Assembly (NCBI RefSeq): GCF_042219825.1
Contig: NZ_JBHJHQ010000006.1
Coordinates: forward strand, 434,001-498,000
Length of the DNA: 64,000 nucleotides
Direction of reading: 5' to 3'
From: JBHJHP01 sp042219825
GTDB lineage: Bacteria; Bacteroidota; Bacteroidia; Bacteroidales; UBA5342
Of this stretch, positions 17,218 to 26,795 are shown in pieces. The first letter of the stretch is position 1; each line of letters opens with the position of its first letter. The position numbers and the translations under genes are program-made. Under the pieces are notes generated by a model. That model did no database searches and was not told where the DNA came from. It worked only from the letters and a program-made list of their open reading frames with translations.

Positions 17218-18860
17218 ATGCTAAAATCCAATACTTTATTCAATCTGCTACTGATATGCTTATTAACTGTTTCAACTCAATTACCTGGACAAATAAAGTC
17301 AACTTCTAATATTAATATTGAAACACTACGGATCATTAATGATGTGAACCTTGGTGTTCTGCCATCTATGCATCGCAAAAACAACCTTAAAGGAGATGAT
17401 GCTCAAAATATCCATGCTGATCAATATAAAAATGATTTAAACCATGTTATCATAAAAAAAGTTCAAAATGACAATGGATATCAGCTGGATAGTATTTTAT
17501 ATATGAAATGGGATACCTTAACTAATTCGTTTGCAATTCAACAGTCAAAAAAGGAATATGTCTATTTAACTTCAGAAAATCTTGAAATTGAAATATCTTA
17601 TAGATGGGATAGTGATGCTGTTCAATGGGTCGGTACGAGCAAAATTCAAAATAAATACAATGATTTAGAGGAAATTATTGAATGGACATTCTCCAGTTGG
17701 GATGTCTCATTAAATGAATGGGTATATAGTAGTAAATACGAAAATTCGTATGATGAAAATGGAAATAGGGTAATGCATGTAGATTATGCATGGAATATAG
17801 ATACCGGGACATGGTCAGCTGTTTACAAATATGAAGATACCTATGATGAATATGGGAACAAGAAAGATGAACGTTCTTATTATTGGAACGTTAGCTCCGA
17901 ATCGTGGATCGCTAGTCAAAGGTTTCAGTATTCTTACAGAGAAAAAGGGAAATATGATTGGTTAATTAAATATGCCAGGGATTCAGAACTTGAAGATTGG
18001 GTTGAGGTTGAAAAAACTGAAAATTTTTATGACGAAGCTAATTATTTAATTGGTCGAAATATTTATGTATGGGACGAAACGGTTAATGAGGATAATTGGA
18101 CACTGATAATTAAGTATGATTTCACCAATAATTCTGATGGTAATGTAATCCATAGCGAAAGGCTAAATTGGGATTACAATTCAGAAACATGGATACCTTC
18201 CAATAAATCAGACAATAGTATTAATAAGAATGGACAGGTGTATGAATCAATAACTTATAGTTGGTCAGAAGGGACAAATAAATGGAATGAGTTCATAAAA
18301 ATTGAATCTTCTTATGATGCGTTTGGTAATCCGATTTCATTTATAACTTACTTTTGGAGTGATTTAACAAGTGATTGGGAAGGTTCCGAAAAGGATGAAA
18401 ATGCTTACGATGAATCAGGAATTTAACAATGGATTCATATTATGTTTGGGATTCAATGAAAGATATCTGGTCAGGCGTATATAAAAGTGAATATGTTTTT
18501 GATGAAAATGGTCTTATAATTTCAGGACTATCTTATGACTGGAATACTAATGAAAACGACTGGACAACCGGTACAAAGTCAGACTGGTTTTACAGTTTAA
18601 AAGAAACAACACGTTTGAATAACAGGGAATTTACACCCCTGAATTTTTACCCTAATCCTGCTCACGATGAAATTCAATTAAACTTAAAAGGTGATTCCGG
18701 TTTGCTAAGCATTTACAACCTTTCGGGTAAGAGGTTATCCCAAAACGCATATTTCGGCTCCAATCCTAATATTGATATTTCAAATCTTACTAAAGGCGTC
18801 TATATCATTGAAATAGTACAGGATGGGAAACTGGTTCGAAGCAAGTTTGTGAAGAAATAA
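17218..18860 (+). pseudogene. repeat-containing T9SS secreted protein, frameshifted
   Basis: Two frames make one protein of about 547 residues: 17218-18426 (402 residues with signal peptide) and 18429-18860 (143 residues). The body holds roughly eleven imperfect repeats of about 35 residues with the pattern Y-D-x-x-G-N ... Y-x-W ... W, of a kind seen in secreted Bacteroidota proteins. The first frame stops after YDESGI. Adding one A to the AA run at 18420-18421 would read YDESGNLTMDSYYVWD, an exact repeat. The second part ends with a T9SS sorting domain (FYPNPAHDEIQLNL ... KGVYIIEI). It is either a true one-base deletion or a sequence error. Confidence 0.8.
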
Positions 18861-19103
18861 ATGGTGCGAATCAAAAATATTTAAGCTTTTTATTTTGTTA
18901 TACCTTTTACTTTTGCTCAAATCGAATTCGGTTCATAGGTAAAAACCCTACCTATTCTTAAGTATTCCTTTTGCGTACAAATACCAATTGAAAGAATATC
19001 CCTATAACCGTAAATTTATAATCTGTTTGAATTAGCGCCTACGATTTCGATAATTGAGATCAAGATTTAAAAGTTTGAATATCTCATACTTAATATATGA
19101 ATT

Positions 19104-19292
19104 ATGAATAAAACCATTACTTCATTAATCGTAGCTTTGTTAGCAAGCTTGAGTGTTTTTGAACAGGTTTCTTTAAGTACACTCTTCCCTTTCATTTTAA
19201 CGGCAATTCTACTGATAGCAATGCGTTTGTTCAGCAAGCGGCCTGAGTTTCTTTTACAGCACGTGTACATTTACTATAAAAGCAACAAGTGA
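19104..19292 (+). CDS. possible small membrane protein
   Basis: A 62-residue frame (ATG 19104) with two hydrophobic stretches (about residues 5-22 and 27-42) and a basic end. No family is recognised, and the region also has an open frame on the other strand, so it could be spurious. It lies between the frameshifted T9SS gene and the GT2 gene. Confidence 0.3.
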   Translation: MNKTITSLIVALLASLSVFEQVSLSTLFPFILTAILLIAMRLFSKRPEFLLQHVYIYYKSNK

Positions 19293-19365
19293 TTTGAAAG
19301 CATCTTTAGTCTAAGGGCAGACTTTCGATGAAATGTTTGAGTATTGAAGAAAAAATATTTAAAAA

Positions 19366-20028
19366 ATGTCTATGATGAAAATATCAGTTATTACGCCATC
19401 CATCAAATATGATCGATTATTGGATCTAACAATAGATTCAATTGTAAATCAAACTTACAGCAACGTTGAGCATATACTTGCTTGTTATAAATCAACGGTT
19501 AATACTGAAGAACTTCCCTTAGATCTTCATGATGTAAACAACCTGAAAGTCAGTTTAATAAAGGATAGTTTTTATGAAGGTATGATGAAAATTATACATG
19601 AAACAGAAGGTGAAATACTTTGCATTTTGAATCCTGGAGAAGTTTTATATGATTCCAGTACTTTGTCCCGAATTGTCAATAGCTTTCAAAAAAGGAATTG
19701 CAATCTGATATACGGTAAAAACATGCTGTATAACGGGAGTAATAACCTGAGTTCCATCTTTTCCCTTCGGATATCAAAAAACAGGAAATGGCAAGTACCA
19801 TTTGGTGACATGCCTTTGTATACAGCGATATTTATTAAAAGGGAATTGTTGCTGAAAATGGGGATTCTGTCAGGGAAACAAAAATTTAGCAGTGAATATG
19901 AACTTTACCGTTTATTGAGTTTGCAACCTGATGTAATGCCATATTACATGGATACATACGCTTACCTGAGGAATTCAAATTCTTTCAGAATGGAATCCGG
20001 AAGGGTAGGTCAAAACCTGACCGCATAA
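19366..20028 (+). CDS. glycosyltransferase family 2 protein
   Basis: A 220-residue protein; starts at 19366, 19372 or 19375 are all in frame. KISVITPSIKYDRLLDLTIDSIVNQTYSNVEHI is the usual GT2 start (a Rossmann-like GT-A fold that binds UDP-sugar). The position of the usual metal-binding DxD is occupied by NPGE (ILNPGEVLYDSSTL), and the protein is shorter than average, resembling small WcaA-type enzymes. Catalytic competence is therefore uncertain. No other polysaccharide biosynthesis genes are adjacent. A terminator follows at 20111. Confidence 0.75.
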   Translation: MSMMKISVITPSIKYDRLLDLTIDSIVNQTYSNVEHILACYKSTVNTEELPLDLHDVNNLKVSLIKDSFYEGMMKIIHETEGEILCILNPGEVLYDSSTLSRIVNSFQKRNCNLIYGKNMLYNGSNNLSSIFSLRISKNRKWQVPFGDMPLYTAIFIKRELLLKMGILSGKQKFSSEYELYRLLSLQPDVMPYYMDTYAYLRNSNSFRMESGRVGQNLTA

Positions 20029-20110
20029 TCTATCATAATAATCTGGTGAATTGTAATAGCGGTGTGTAAAGAATAACAGAATTGGTAATACTAAATAAGC
20101 ATTCACACGA

Positions 20111-20148
20111 AAAGAGGTTGAATTTCATTTCAATCTCTTTTTATTTTA
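20111..20148 (+). terminator. terminator after the GT2 gene
   Basis: AAAGAGgTTGAA (20111-20122) and TTCAAtCTCTTT (20129-20140) form a 12-position stem with one mismatch, followed by a T-rich tail. It serves the GT2 gene 83 bp upstream. Confidence 0.75.
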
Positions 20149-20168
20149 AATAATAAACCAATTTGTGT

Positions 20169-20306
20169 TTAGTCACCGAAATATAGGGTATGTTCGGCTA
20201 AATTCGTTTTTAAATCAACAAAGGTTCCCTTGATTATGGTTTTCAATTCCTTAATTTCAGGTTTTGATAAATAGGAGGGAAGGTCGATTCCAAAAGTTTC
20301 AATGTG
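20169..20306 (-). pseudogene. possible gene remnant without a start
   Basis: On the minus strand a 45-residue frame between two stops reads IETFGIDLPSYLSKPEIKEL and continues to LAEHTLYFGD, with normal-looking composition but no ATG. It is convergent with the GT2 gene and lies downstream of the VKOR-DsbA gene. It looks like the tail of a decayed gene; no family is recognised. Confidence 0.25.
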
Positions 20307-20336
20307 GTACTGTTATTCAATGCATTTAGGCTCAAT

Positions 20337-21536
20337 TCACTTTTTAGGAATCCCCAGACTTTTCTGAAGAATGCTTACAAGATCGTCTGCATTATATGGT
20401 TCCGGAATAATCCATTTTGAACCATAAATCAGTTTGGGTATTGCGCCCCGGCCATTCTGCAGGGTTTGTCCAAACAGTTGCACACTGCTTTGTAAAAACC
20501 GCTCAATCCATGGATCAGCCAGGGCAGCCTCAAGCTTTTCAGGACCCACAATGTCAGCAGCTTTCATCATAACTTCTTCAAGCGTTCTTGGACGCCAACG
20601 GTTGCCTGAATCAAAGGTGAACATCCAGCTTTCAAACATGGAGAAAGCTTCCGGATTTGCGCGCCATACAGCTAATCCGATTTTTGCCAGTTCACAGGAA
20701 TTTTTAAAGTTTGTTGTACTGACCGGAATAAAAGGATTACAGCTATGTTCTAATGGTGTTGGGCGCAGTACAAATGCAAGTTTACCGTTATACTGCCGAA
20801 CGGCCTCATTCAACATAAAGTGTAATTTCTGACAGTGTGAACACTGATAATCAAAAAGCAAGGTAACCTTGTACGGTGCATCTGGTGAACCAATTATGGG
20901 TACTTTTCTATAATCAGTTTTTAAGGTATATTCCTGCGTATTGCTGTCGTGAACATCAGCAGACGGCGTATTTGCGAACTGAAATACTGTTACAAATCCA
21001 GATATAATCAGGCCGGTCAGCATAATTAGAACTATGCGTTTAGATTTCAGCAGGTGCTTTTCTTTTTGGGTTGTTTCATAGGCTTTAAATGCTCTCCGGA
21101 TTATTACAAACGATAATAAAACGCCTGTAATGTGAGTCGTCATACAATACATACAGAAACTTCCGATGATCCATTTTTGTAATACGGTAAACCAGATTGC
21201 GCTGCCAATAATCACACCTCCCAGAAGTGTCATTACACTCCATGACGTGCGTCGAACTGATAATTCAGTGGTAGAACTTATGTTTAAACCGGCTACAAAC
21301 ATGGCAAGGTAGACCCCCAGTGCCATGCCGCTAACAGGAATAAGGCCTGCCAGCGTTGACCAGCGACTACTTAATACCTGATCGCAGGAGCTGCCAATGC
21401 CACATCCCGGCATTGCTCCTTCAGTAAAATAGTGCCAGCTTAAAATAAGACTTAAACCAATGGCCAGTACGTTAAGCCCGGTAAATAGTAGTCGCCAGAA
21501 CGGCCAGTTATTTTTATCCTGAGAATATTGGATCAT
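20337..21536 (-). CDS. VKOR-DsbA fusion (disulfide-forming enzyme)
   Basis: A 399-residue protein. The first 160 residues are a vitamin K epoxide reductase domain with four or five transmembrane helices; the loop cysteines are in GSSCDQVLSSRWS and the redox-active pair is FCMYCMT. After another helix (about 168-188) a periplasmic thioredoxin-fold DsbA domain follows (about 200-399) with active site CSHC in LLFDYQCSHCQKLHF. Such fusions combine DsbB-like and DsbA-like functions: they oxidise cysteines of exported proteins and pass electrons to quinone. The gene follows the Cys-containing GH54 gene in the same direction. Confidence 0.88.
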   Translation of the reverse strand: MIQYSQDKNNWPFWRLLFTGLNVLAIGLSLILSWHYFTEGAMPGCGIGSSCDQVLSSRWSTLAGLIPVSGMALGVYLAMFVAGLNISSTTELSVRRTSWSVMTLLGGVIIGSAIWFTVLQKWIIGSFCMYCMTTHITGVLLSFVIIRRAFKAYETTQKEKHLLKSKRIVLIMLTGLIISGFVTVFQFANTPSADVHDSNTQEYTLKTDYRKVPIIGSPDAPYKVTLLFDYQCSHCQKLHFMLNEAVRQYNGKLAFVLRPTPLEHSCNPFIPVSTTNFKNSCELAKIGLAVWRANPEAFSMFESWMFTFDSGNRWRPRTLEEVMMKAADIVGPEKLEAALADPWIERFLQSSVQLFGQTLQNGRGAIPKLIYGSKWIIPEPYNADDLVSILQKSLGIPKK

Positions 21537-21556
21537 TGCACCTTCTTCTTTTAAAC

Positions 21557-21600
21557 AGAACTCCGCTGCTATAAGGGAGAACGATATGCAGCGGAGTTCT
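21557..21600 (-). terminator. strong hairpin between the GH54 and VKOR genes
   Basis: AGAACTCCGCTGC (21557-21569) and GCAGCGGAGTTCT (21588-21600) are a perfect 13-bp inverted repeat. In the minus direction the T tract is weak, so it may end or attenuate transcription of the GH54 gene before the VKOR-DsbA gene 90 bp further on. Confidence 0.6.
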
Positions 21601-21625
21601 TGTATCTTATCAATGATAATTGTAA

Positions 21626-24600
21626 TTAATACTGATTTGGTTCTCCCGGAGTTGGAATATTGCTGGCAATAATGGTTCCAATCTCATGATTTTTAACCAA
21701 AGGTTTTGAAAATGTGATCCCTGTACCAGAAACCGGTTCTTCATTATTATGCATGTTCTTTAGCGGCGCAGAAACCGTGATAAAGATACCTGGACCATTA
21801 TCATTATTGTTGTTGCGACGGAAGCGTCTGTTGGTGACTGACGCAACAACTGCTTTTTCGCTATTGGCACCACTGCCAATTGTGATGGTCTGACCTTCAC
21901 TGAATCCATCCACGCTTTCAACCGGAACAACGGTATCACCTTCTTTTGTAGCTGTAGCTATGGCTGTTCCACCGGCTGTACCAATAAGAGCAATAGTAGC
22001 TATTTCACTTTCGCTGCCACTTCCGACAACAACCTTCTGGCCCGGAGTAAAATCGTTTACACCAGAGACTTTAAGGTTTTCATCACCTTTAACAGAAGCA
22101 ATTGCGATGGAGGTACTTATTTGTGTATGGAAATCACCGCAGTTACTGTCTTTATCAGCACCATCAGGATAACGACCTGTACTGATATCCGGTAAGGATA
22201 CGGAACCGCCACCAAACCAACGGAAGCTTCCCCTGCCGATAGGAGTAGGAGCAAAGCAGCCATATTCACGAGCCCCTGAAACAGCCTGGTACCCTTCTGC
22301 CAGGTAAGGATCTACAAGCGCTCCGTAATTTAATCCGTCAACGATATTGTTTTCTGCATCGCGCAATACCATGCTGCCCGAACGGGAAGAAAGAGCCGGG
22401 CCTCCGAACCATTGATCCGGATTGCGGGGTCCCTGGTAGCCTGCAGTTGTCACTTTTTGGTCAAGAACAACCTCTTCCATTTCATGGTCATTAGCCAGAG
22501 GTTTATCCAATTTGATGTTAGTATGCAGTGCCAGTACAGGTTCATTGCTTGAATGATCAAATTTAGATTTTGGTTCAAAGCTGATCCCTGTTCCCCAGGC
22601 ACTAAACGGCATGTTAGACGCATGATCGAATTTCAACGGTTCTTCTAATTCAAGACCGGTTCCCGGGTTATCATTTTCGCCTAATGGTCCGGCAAATGTG
22701 CTGCGGGAAGAAGCTGTTCCAACACTTTTAACAACGACCCATTCTATTCCATGGCCTTCACTATCGATATCCAGTCTGATTTTATCGCCAACAGAAATAT
22801 TTTCTACAGAAGATACTTTAATGTTTGTGTCACCAGCTTTTGCATCCATCGAGAGCCAGGCCTGTGTTCCGGGCTTCCCAACTTTGGTAATGGTCACCAC
22901 TTCGTATTTTTCAACAGCAGTTCCAACCACAGGGTATTGCGCTCCGTAACCAATCGCCATTTTCTGGCCAACCTCGAATCCATCTACGCTGTTAACAGAA
23001 ATACTGTTTGAACCGGCAGGGAAGGTAACCACCGGTCCGTCGGGCACCGGTTGCCATATGTTGGTCTGACCCGGAGTACCCCGACGCCATCTCCGACGCG
23101 GATCGTTTTCGGGTTCAGCAGGAGTTGATATTCCTGCAATTCTCCTGATCTCTTTGTTTGAACCTGTGCCTATGATCACTTCATCGCCAACAGACATTCC
23201 TTCTGTGCTTCGCACATAAATAGTTGATTCGCCTTTTTTTACCGGAACGGCTAACCCTGAATTGGAAAGTCCCAACAGGTAGAAACTGTGAGGCGCCAGT
23301 TCTGTTTTCTCCGGAATCTGAACTTTTGTAAAGACTGGCATTTGTGTGGCATGCTCCGTCAATGTCCAGTTTGAAATGTCAACATTATCATTCCCTGAAT
23401 TATAGAGTTCGATGAAGGTGTTTGTTGAGTTGGATCCATCGCTGACCCGGAACTCATTAATTTTTACAGGGCTCACATTTCTTACCTTTTCAATAGCAGT
23501 TTCTGACTGTGATTTTCCTTGTGTGGAACCTGTCCATTTTGCATTTCCAACCAGGTCACCATTAAATGCATCTGAACCTGAAGTGACCGTGAAGGTTGCA
23601 CTTACACTGGCTCCCGGTGCAATTTTACCGGTAAATTTCTTCGTATCCTTTTCAGAGTTTAATGCCACAGACTTCCATCCTTTAGGTACTGATATACTCA
23701 ATGTAAGATCTTTGATAGGTTCTCCGGTAGTGTTGGTAAATGTTACCGTAGTATTTTGAGATGAGTTAGGCGTAAAGGTTTGCAGACCTGGAGGCATACC
23801 TGTATTTGATGCCGGTGTAATACTTACCCGTTGTACATCGTATTTTACAGCCACAATATTAGCCTGGAGTTTTTGGTTTGTCTCTTTGGATGGAAACGTC
23901 CCGGGAGCTGTCATGGCAGCTTCGTAGAAAGTACCCTGTGAAGCGTTGCTGTTATCGCCACCGTTACCCAGAAGTATGGCACCTTGCTTACGCATGGGGT
24001 CATAACTGCTTCTGTCATTAATGATCCGTTGTCCATCATACATCACCTGAAGATCGCCTTTTTGCGCATCTCCTCCCATTGACCTCCAGTGGTGTGGTTC
24101 ACCATCAGCTGTGGCCGTCACAAAACGCCAGCTGATACTGGGTAAGTCTGCACAGTATTTATCCCTTGGATCGGGATTAACACAGCCCACCAGGTTATTT
24201 TCCTGATCTGTCATGATCCATGGTCCCTGATCCTGTCCGTGATACCAGTAGGGAGCATTACCGTAGTATGTGGTTTCCATGGTTCCGTCACCGTCATCCC
24301 GGCTGTCAGTTTCGGCATTACCATAATCGAAACAACAGCCATCGTTATAATGAAGACCATTAATCACCCAATACTGACCTTCGGCCTGATCATCCACTGC
24401 CGTTCCTTTGGTATCATTTAAACGAAGGCCCATTCCCGGCTCAATGAAAATACCATAAACTTTATGTCCCATAAGTGTAACAGGTGCCATATCTGCAATG
24501 GGAAGGCTGTTAAAACCGCCCATCATTGTCGGGGCACCGGTTCCGCCACGTGGAGCCTGTATCAGATGATTCTCCTTGCCTGACTGGTCATACAGAATTG

Positions 24601-24946
24601 TAATCCAGCAATAGGTATCTGCACAGAATTTATCCTGTGCAGCTGCATCAGCATAACCGCCCGGATCCCCTTCGCTGGGTTGTACAACGCCAATGTCCAG
24701 TGTTTTCCCATCGGACATACGCATGACCTGATATAACGGGCCATTATACGATGCATACAAGGCACGGGTAGTACTGTGTGCTGCCACACACGGACAGTCT
24801 CCGGCGGCATATACATCGCACGGACCTTCCGGTCTTTGGGGAACCGCACTACTTCCGACTCCGGACATAGCCAGAATCATCATTAAAGTAGCCGGTAAAA
24901 CAAGCGTCAAAGAAAGAATGAGTAAAAGTCGATTTTTGTTTTTCAT
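21626..24946 (-). CDS. secreted GH54-type alpha-L-arabinofuranosidase with NEW3 and repeat modules
   Basis: A 1106-residue exported protein. A signal peptide or anchor (about 1-33) is followed by a GH54 (AbfB) catalytic domain, about residues 41-365. Landmarks are GPCDVYAAGDCPCVAAHSTT, YNGPLYQVMR, ITILYDQSGKENHL and CCFDYGNAETDSRDDG; the last lies around the family active-site pocket and includes the unusual adjacent cysteines. A NEW3 domain follows (about 370-485). A lamin-tail-like region starts at about 489 and ends near 935. Five copies of a module (xVxSVxGFxVGQxIxIGxG) occur at about 570-800 and 935-1100. The CBM42 of fungal AbfB is absent, and so is a T9SS sorting domain. It should release arabinofuranose from plant polysaccharide. 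Confidence 0.85.
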   Translation of the reverse strand: MKNKNRLLLILSLTLVLPATLMMILAMSGVGSSAVPQRPEGPCDVYAAGDCPCVAAHSTTRALYASYNGPLYQVMRMSDGKTLDIGVVQPSEGDPGGYADAAAQDKFCADTYCWITILYDQSGKENHLIQAPRGGTGAPTMMGGFNSLPIADMAPVTLMGHKVYGIFIEPGMGLRLNDTKGTAVDDQAEGQYWVINGLHYNDGCCFDYGNAETDSRDDGDGTMETTYYGNAPYWYHGQDQGPWIMTDQENNLVGCVNPDPRDKYCADLPSISWRFVTATADGEPHHWRSMGGDAQKGDLQVMYDGQRIINDRSSYDPMRKQGAILLGNGGDNSNASQGTFYEAAMTAPGTFPSKETNQKLQANIVAVKYDVQRVSITPASNTGMPPGLQTFTPNSSQNTTVTFTNTTGEPIKDLTLSISVPKGWKSVALNSEKDTKKFTGKIAPGASVSATFTVTSGSDAFNGDLVGNAKWTGSTQGKSQSETAIEKVRNVSPVKINEFRVSDGSNSTNTFIELYNSGNDNVDISNWTLTEHATQMPVFTKVQIPEKTELAPHSFYLLGLSNSGLAVPVKKGESTIYVRSTEGMSVGDEVIIGTGSNKEIRRIAGISTPAEPENDPRRRWRRGTPGQTNIWQPVPDGPVVTFPAGSNSISVNSVDGFEVGQKMAIGYGAQYPVVGTAVEKYEVVTITKVGKPGTQAWLSMDAKAGDTNIKVSSVENISVGDKIRLDIDSEGHGIEWVVVKSVGTASSRSTFAGPLGENDNPGTGLELEEPLKFDHASNMPFSAWGTGISFEPKSKFDHSSNEPVLALHTNIKLDKPLANDHEMEEVVLDQKVTTAGYQGPRNPDQWFGGPALSSRSGSMVLRDAENNIVDGLNYGALVDPYLAEGYQAVSGAREYGCFAPTPIGRGSFRWFGGGSVSLPDISTGRYPDGADKDSNCGDFHTQISTSIAIASVKGDENLKVSGVNDFTPGQKVVVGSGSESEIATIALIGTAGGTAIATATKEGDTVVPVESVDGFSEGQTITIGSGANSEKAVVASVTNRRFRRNNNNDNGPGIFITVSAPLKNMHNNEEPVSGTGITFSKPLVKNHEIGTIIASNIPTPGEPNQY

Positions 24947-25536
24947 GGTACCTTTTTTAATTGTGATATTGTTGTGGTTTGTAAGTTTCCCATTTAAAGG
25001 AACATATAAAAATAATTGATTTTATTTTTTTATACTAAATTCTGAAAGTTTTCTTTAAAATGAAGATTTGATTTTCCCCTTCTGATCATTCCAATTCTCG
25101 TAATATATCTTTGTCCCTTTGCCCATAGTCAATGATTTATAAATCATTGACTTTACTGTATTGTTTATTTTATGAACAGATAGTAGGAAATAGTCATATT
25201 AGGATATTAATAAAGGTATTTGTTGGAAGTTCTTATAGTAATGGTTATTGTGAACAACTTTTATCATTTTGGAATAATTTCGTTTTTTTGAGACGATACC
25301 GTTCAAATTTGAGACGATACCGTTCGATAATAAGAAAATTATTGTCGTAAATTTGGAATAGAATCATCCATTTAACTTACCCTAATTAAGTTAGAATTAG
25401 CCTATTGTAGATTAAAGGGCAATTTTCTAAGGATTGCCTTTCATGAAACTTATTAAGCTAATTATAATCATTGAATTATGATAATCCTGAGAATTATAAT
25501 CACTTATTTTTTTCACTTCACTTAAAACATAGCATT
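24947..25536. other. 590-bp spacer with regulatory-looking direct repeats
   Basis: The spacer separates the minus-strand GH54 gene from the plus-strand lipoprotein gene. It is AT-rich, with no convincing gene; a 72-residue frame at 25132-25350 has no supporting features. Its notable content is the 18-bp direct repeat at 25287-25325, listed separately. Confidence 0.45.
25287..25325 (+). promoter_or_regulatory. 18-bp direct repeat, two copies 21 bp apart
   Basis: TTTGAGACGATACCGTTC occurs at 25287-25304 and exactly again at 25308-25325. The 21-bp period puts both copies on the same face of the helix, as is common for AraC-family sites. A third, similar copy lies at 26652-26670 upstream of an AraC-family gene. 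The binding role is inferred. Confidence 0.5.
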
Positions 25537-26520
25537 ATGAAAACAAGTTCTATTATTCTTGTTGCACTCATTATTCTGGGTGTTTCTGGTTGCCAAAAGC
25601 ATGAAATGGATCAATCTTCCAGTAAGGATCTCACACAGTTATTTGTTAAAGCTGAGCCTAATACTTTGAATCTCAATCATCTTAAGTCCGTAAAGCTTAA
25701 TAGCATTATTACCTCTATAAACGAAGCTATATCAGAGCATGGTATAATGGTTGAAAAGATAGAGACTTATGCTGCTGAGCAGGAGGGAATGACCCTTTTC
25801 TTCAAGGACGTAGGTAATAAACAACTACAATCATGCTTTGTTCCCAACGATCTAAGGAATGGCACTGGCTCTGAGGTTCCTTATGTAATTGATGGTACAG
25901 AAATGGGAACATCGTCAGGTATGTCAGAGACGGAAACAATAAACGCTATAATAAGTGCCATGAATACCTGGGATAATAATACCTGTTCTTACGGACTTCA
26001 AATTCCATTTTTGGGAACGACTGATTTTGACCTGGGTTATGTGCAGTTTATTTTAGGGTTAGGAGGATTCCCAGGCTATTTGACTGGCGGAGTTGTTCAT
26101 GGAGGTATTTTGCCACGTGATTTATTTGATGCCATACAAACCAATGGTGGAGATTTTATACTTGGAGTTACATTTACATTTATCTGGACTGATGACGGAG
26201 GGGAACCTACAGATATTGATAATAATGGAAAAAATGACGTGGCTTTCAAAGAAATCTACATTAATGATGAATTTAACTGGATGGATGCCCCGGATGATGT
26301 TATTGGAAACGATATTTATGACTTTGAAACAGTTGTTCTTCATGAAACAGGTCATGCACTGTGCCAGGCACATTTCGGAAAGGCTTTTGCAGCAGCTGAC
26401 GGGACAATTCATTTTGCACCGTATGCCTTAATGAACAGTGGTTACTCTATTGCTAACAGGGAAATAACAGGGACAGATCTGGCCGGACATTGCAGCATAT
26501 GGAGTTCCTGGCCATGGTAA
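25537..26520 (+). CDS. metzincin-like zinc protease lipoprotein
   Basis: A 327-residue protein from ATG 25537; an in-frame ATG at 25471 would hide the signal peptide. The lipoprotein signal ends in VSGC (Cys-19). Near residue 270 the sequence VVLHETGHALCQAHFG gives HExxHxxxxxH, the metzincin zinc site with cysteine in the place of the usual glycine. About 30 residues later YALMNSGYS fits the Met-turn. The closest class is matrixin-like secreted proteases. The middle contains asparagine/aspartate turns such as TDIDNNGKND that may bind calcium. The gene is preceded by paired direct repeats and followed by a terminator. Confidence 0.75.
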   Translation: MKTSSIILVALIILGVSGCQKHEMDQSSSKDLTQLFVKAEPNTLNLNHLKSVKLNSIITSINEAISEHGIMVEKIETYAAEQEGMTLFFKDVGNKQLQSCFVPNDLRNGTGSEVPYVIDGTEMGTSSGMSETETINAIISAMNTWDNNTCSYGLQIPFLGTTDFDLGYVQFILGLGGFPGYLTGGVVHGGILPRDLFDAIQTNGGDFILGVTFTFIWTDDGGEPTDIDNNGKNDVAFKEIYINDEFNWMDAPDDVIGNDIYDFETVVLHETGHALCQAHFGKAFAAADGTIHFAPYALMNSGYSIANREITGTDLAGHCSIWSSWPW

Positions 26521-26540
26521 TATTACGAATGAATGAATTT

Positions 26541-26569
26541 AAACCGGAGCTTACCACTCCGGTTTTTTA
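26541..26569 (+). terminator. terminator after the metzincin-like gene
   Basis: AAACCGGAG (26541-26549) and CTCCGGTTT (26557-26565) form a 9-bp stem with a run of six T at its end, 20 bp after the stop codon. Confidence 0.85.
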
Positions 26570-26651
26570 TGTCGTCTGATTTTCCTAATACAACTTGAAC
26601 CTTTGCCTTATTATTTTATATAATTATCAATGTTATGTCTAAAAATTCAAA

Positions 26652-26670
26652 TTTGAAACAATACTGTGCG
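26652..26670 (+). promoter_or_regulatory. third copy of the TTTGARACRATAC motif
   Basis: TTTGAAACAATACTGTGCG matches the direct repeats at 25287-25325 with four differences; the bases before it (TTCAAA) are shared with the second copy too. It lies about 125 bp upstream of the AraC-family gene at 26796. Confidence 0.45.
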
Positions 26671-26795
26671 ACTGGGGGAAATATGACCAATAAGAGTCGC
26701 TTATTTTTTAACCAACCTTTCCAATTTAGCTTGATAAATATATTGTTTTACGCATAAAACTTTGTAAATTAGTTGTTGCAAAAAATTAAGCTGGC

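Noticed and set aside
25132..25350. A 72-residue frame before the metzincin-like gene
   Set aside because: It contains the regulatory direct repeats, which appear in it as RRYRS duplicates; no start context or family.
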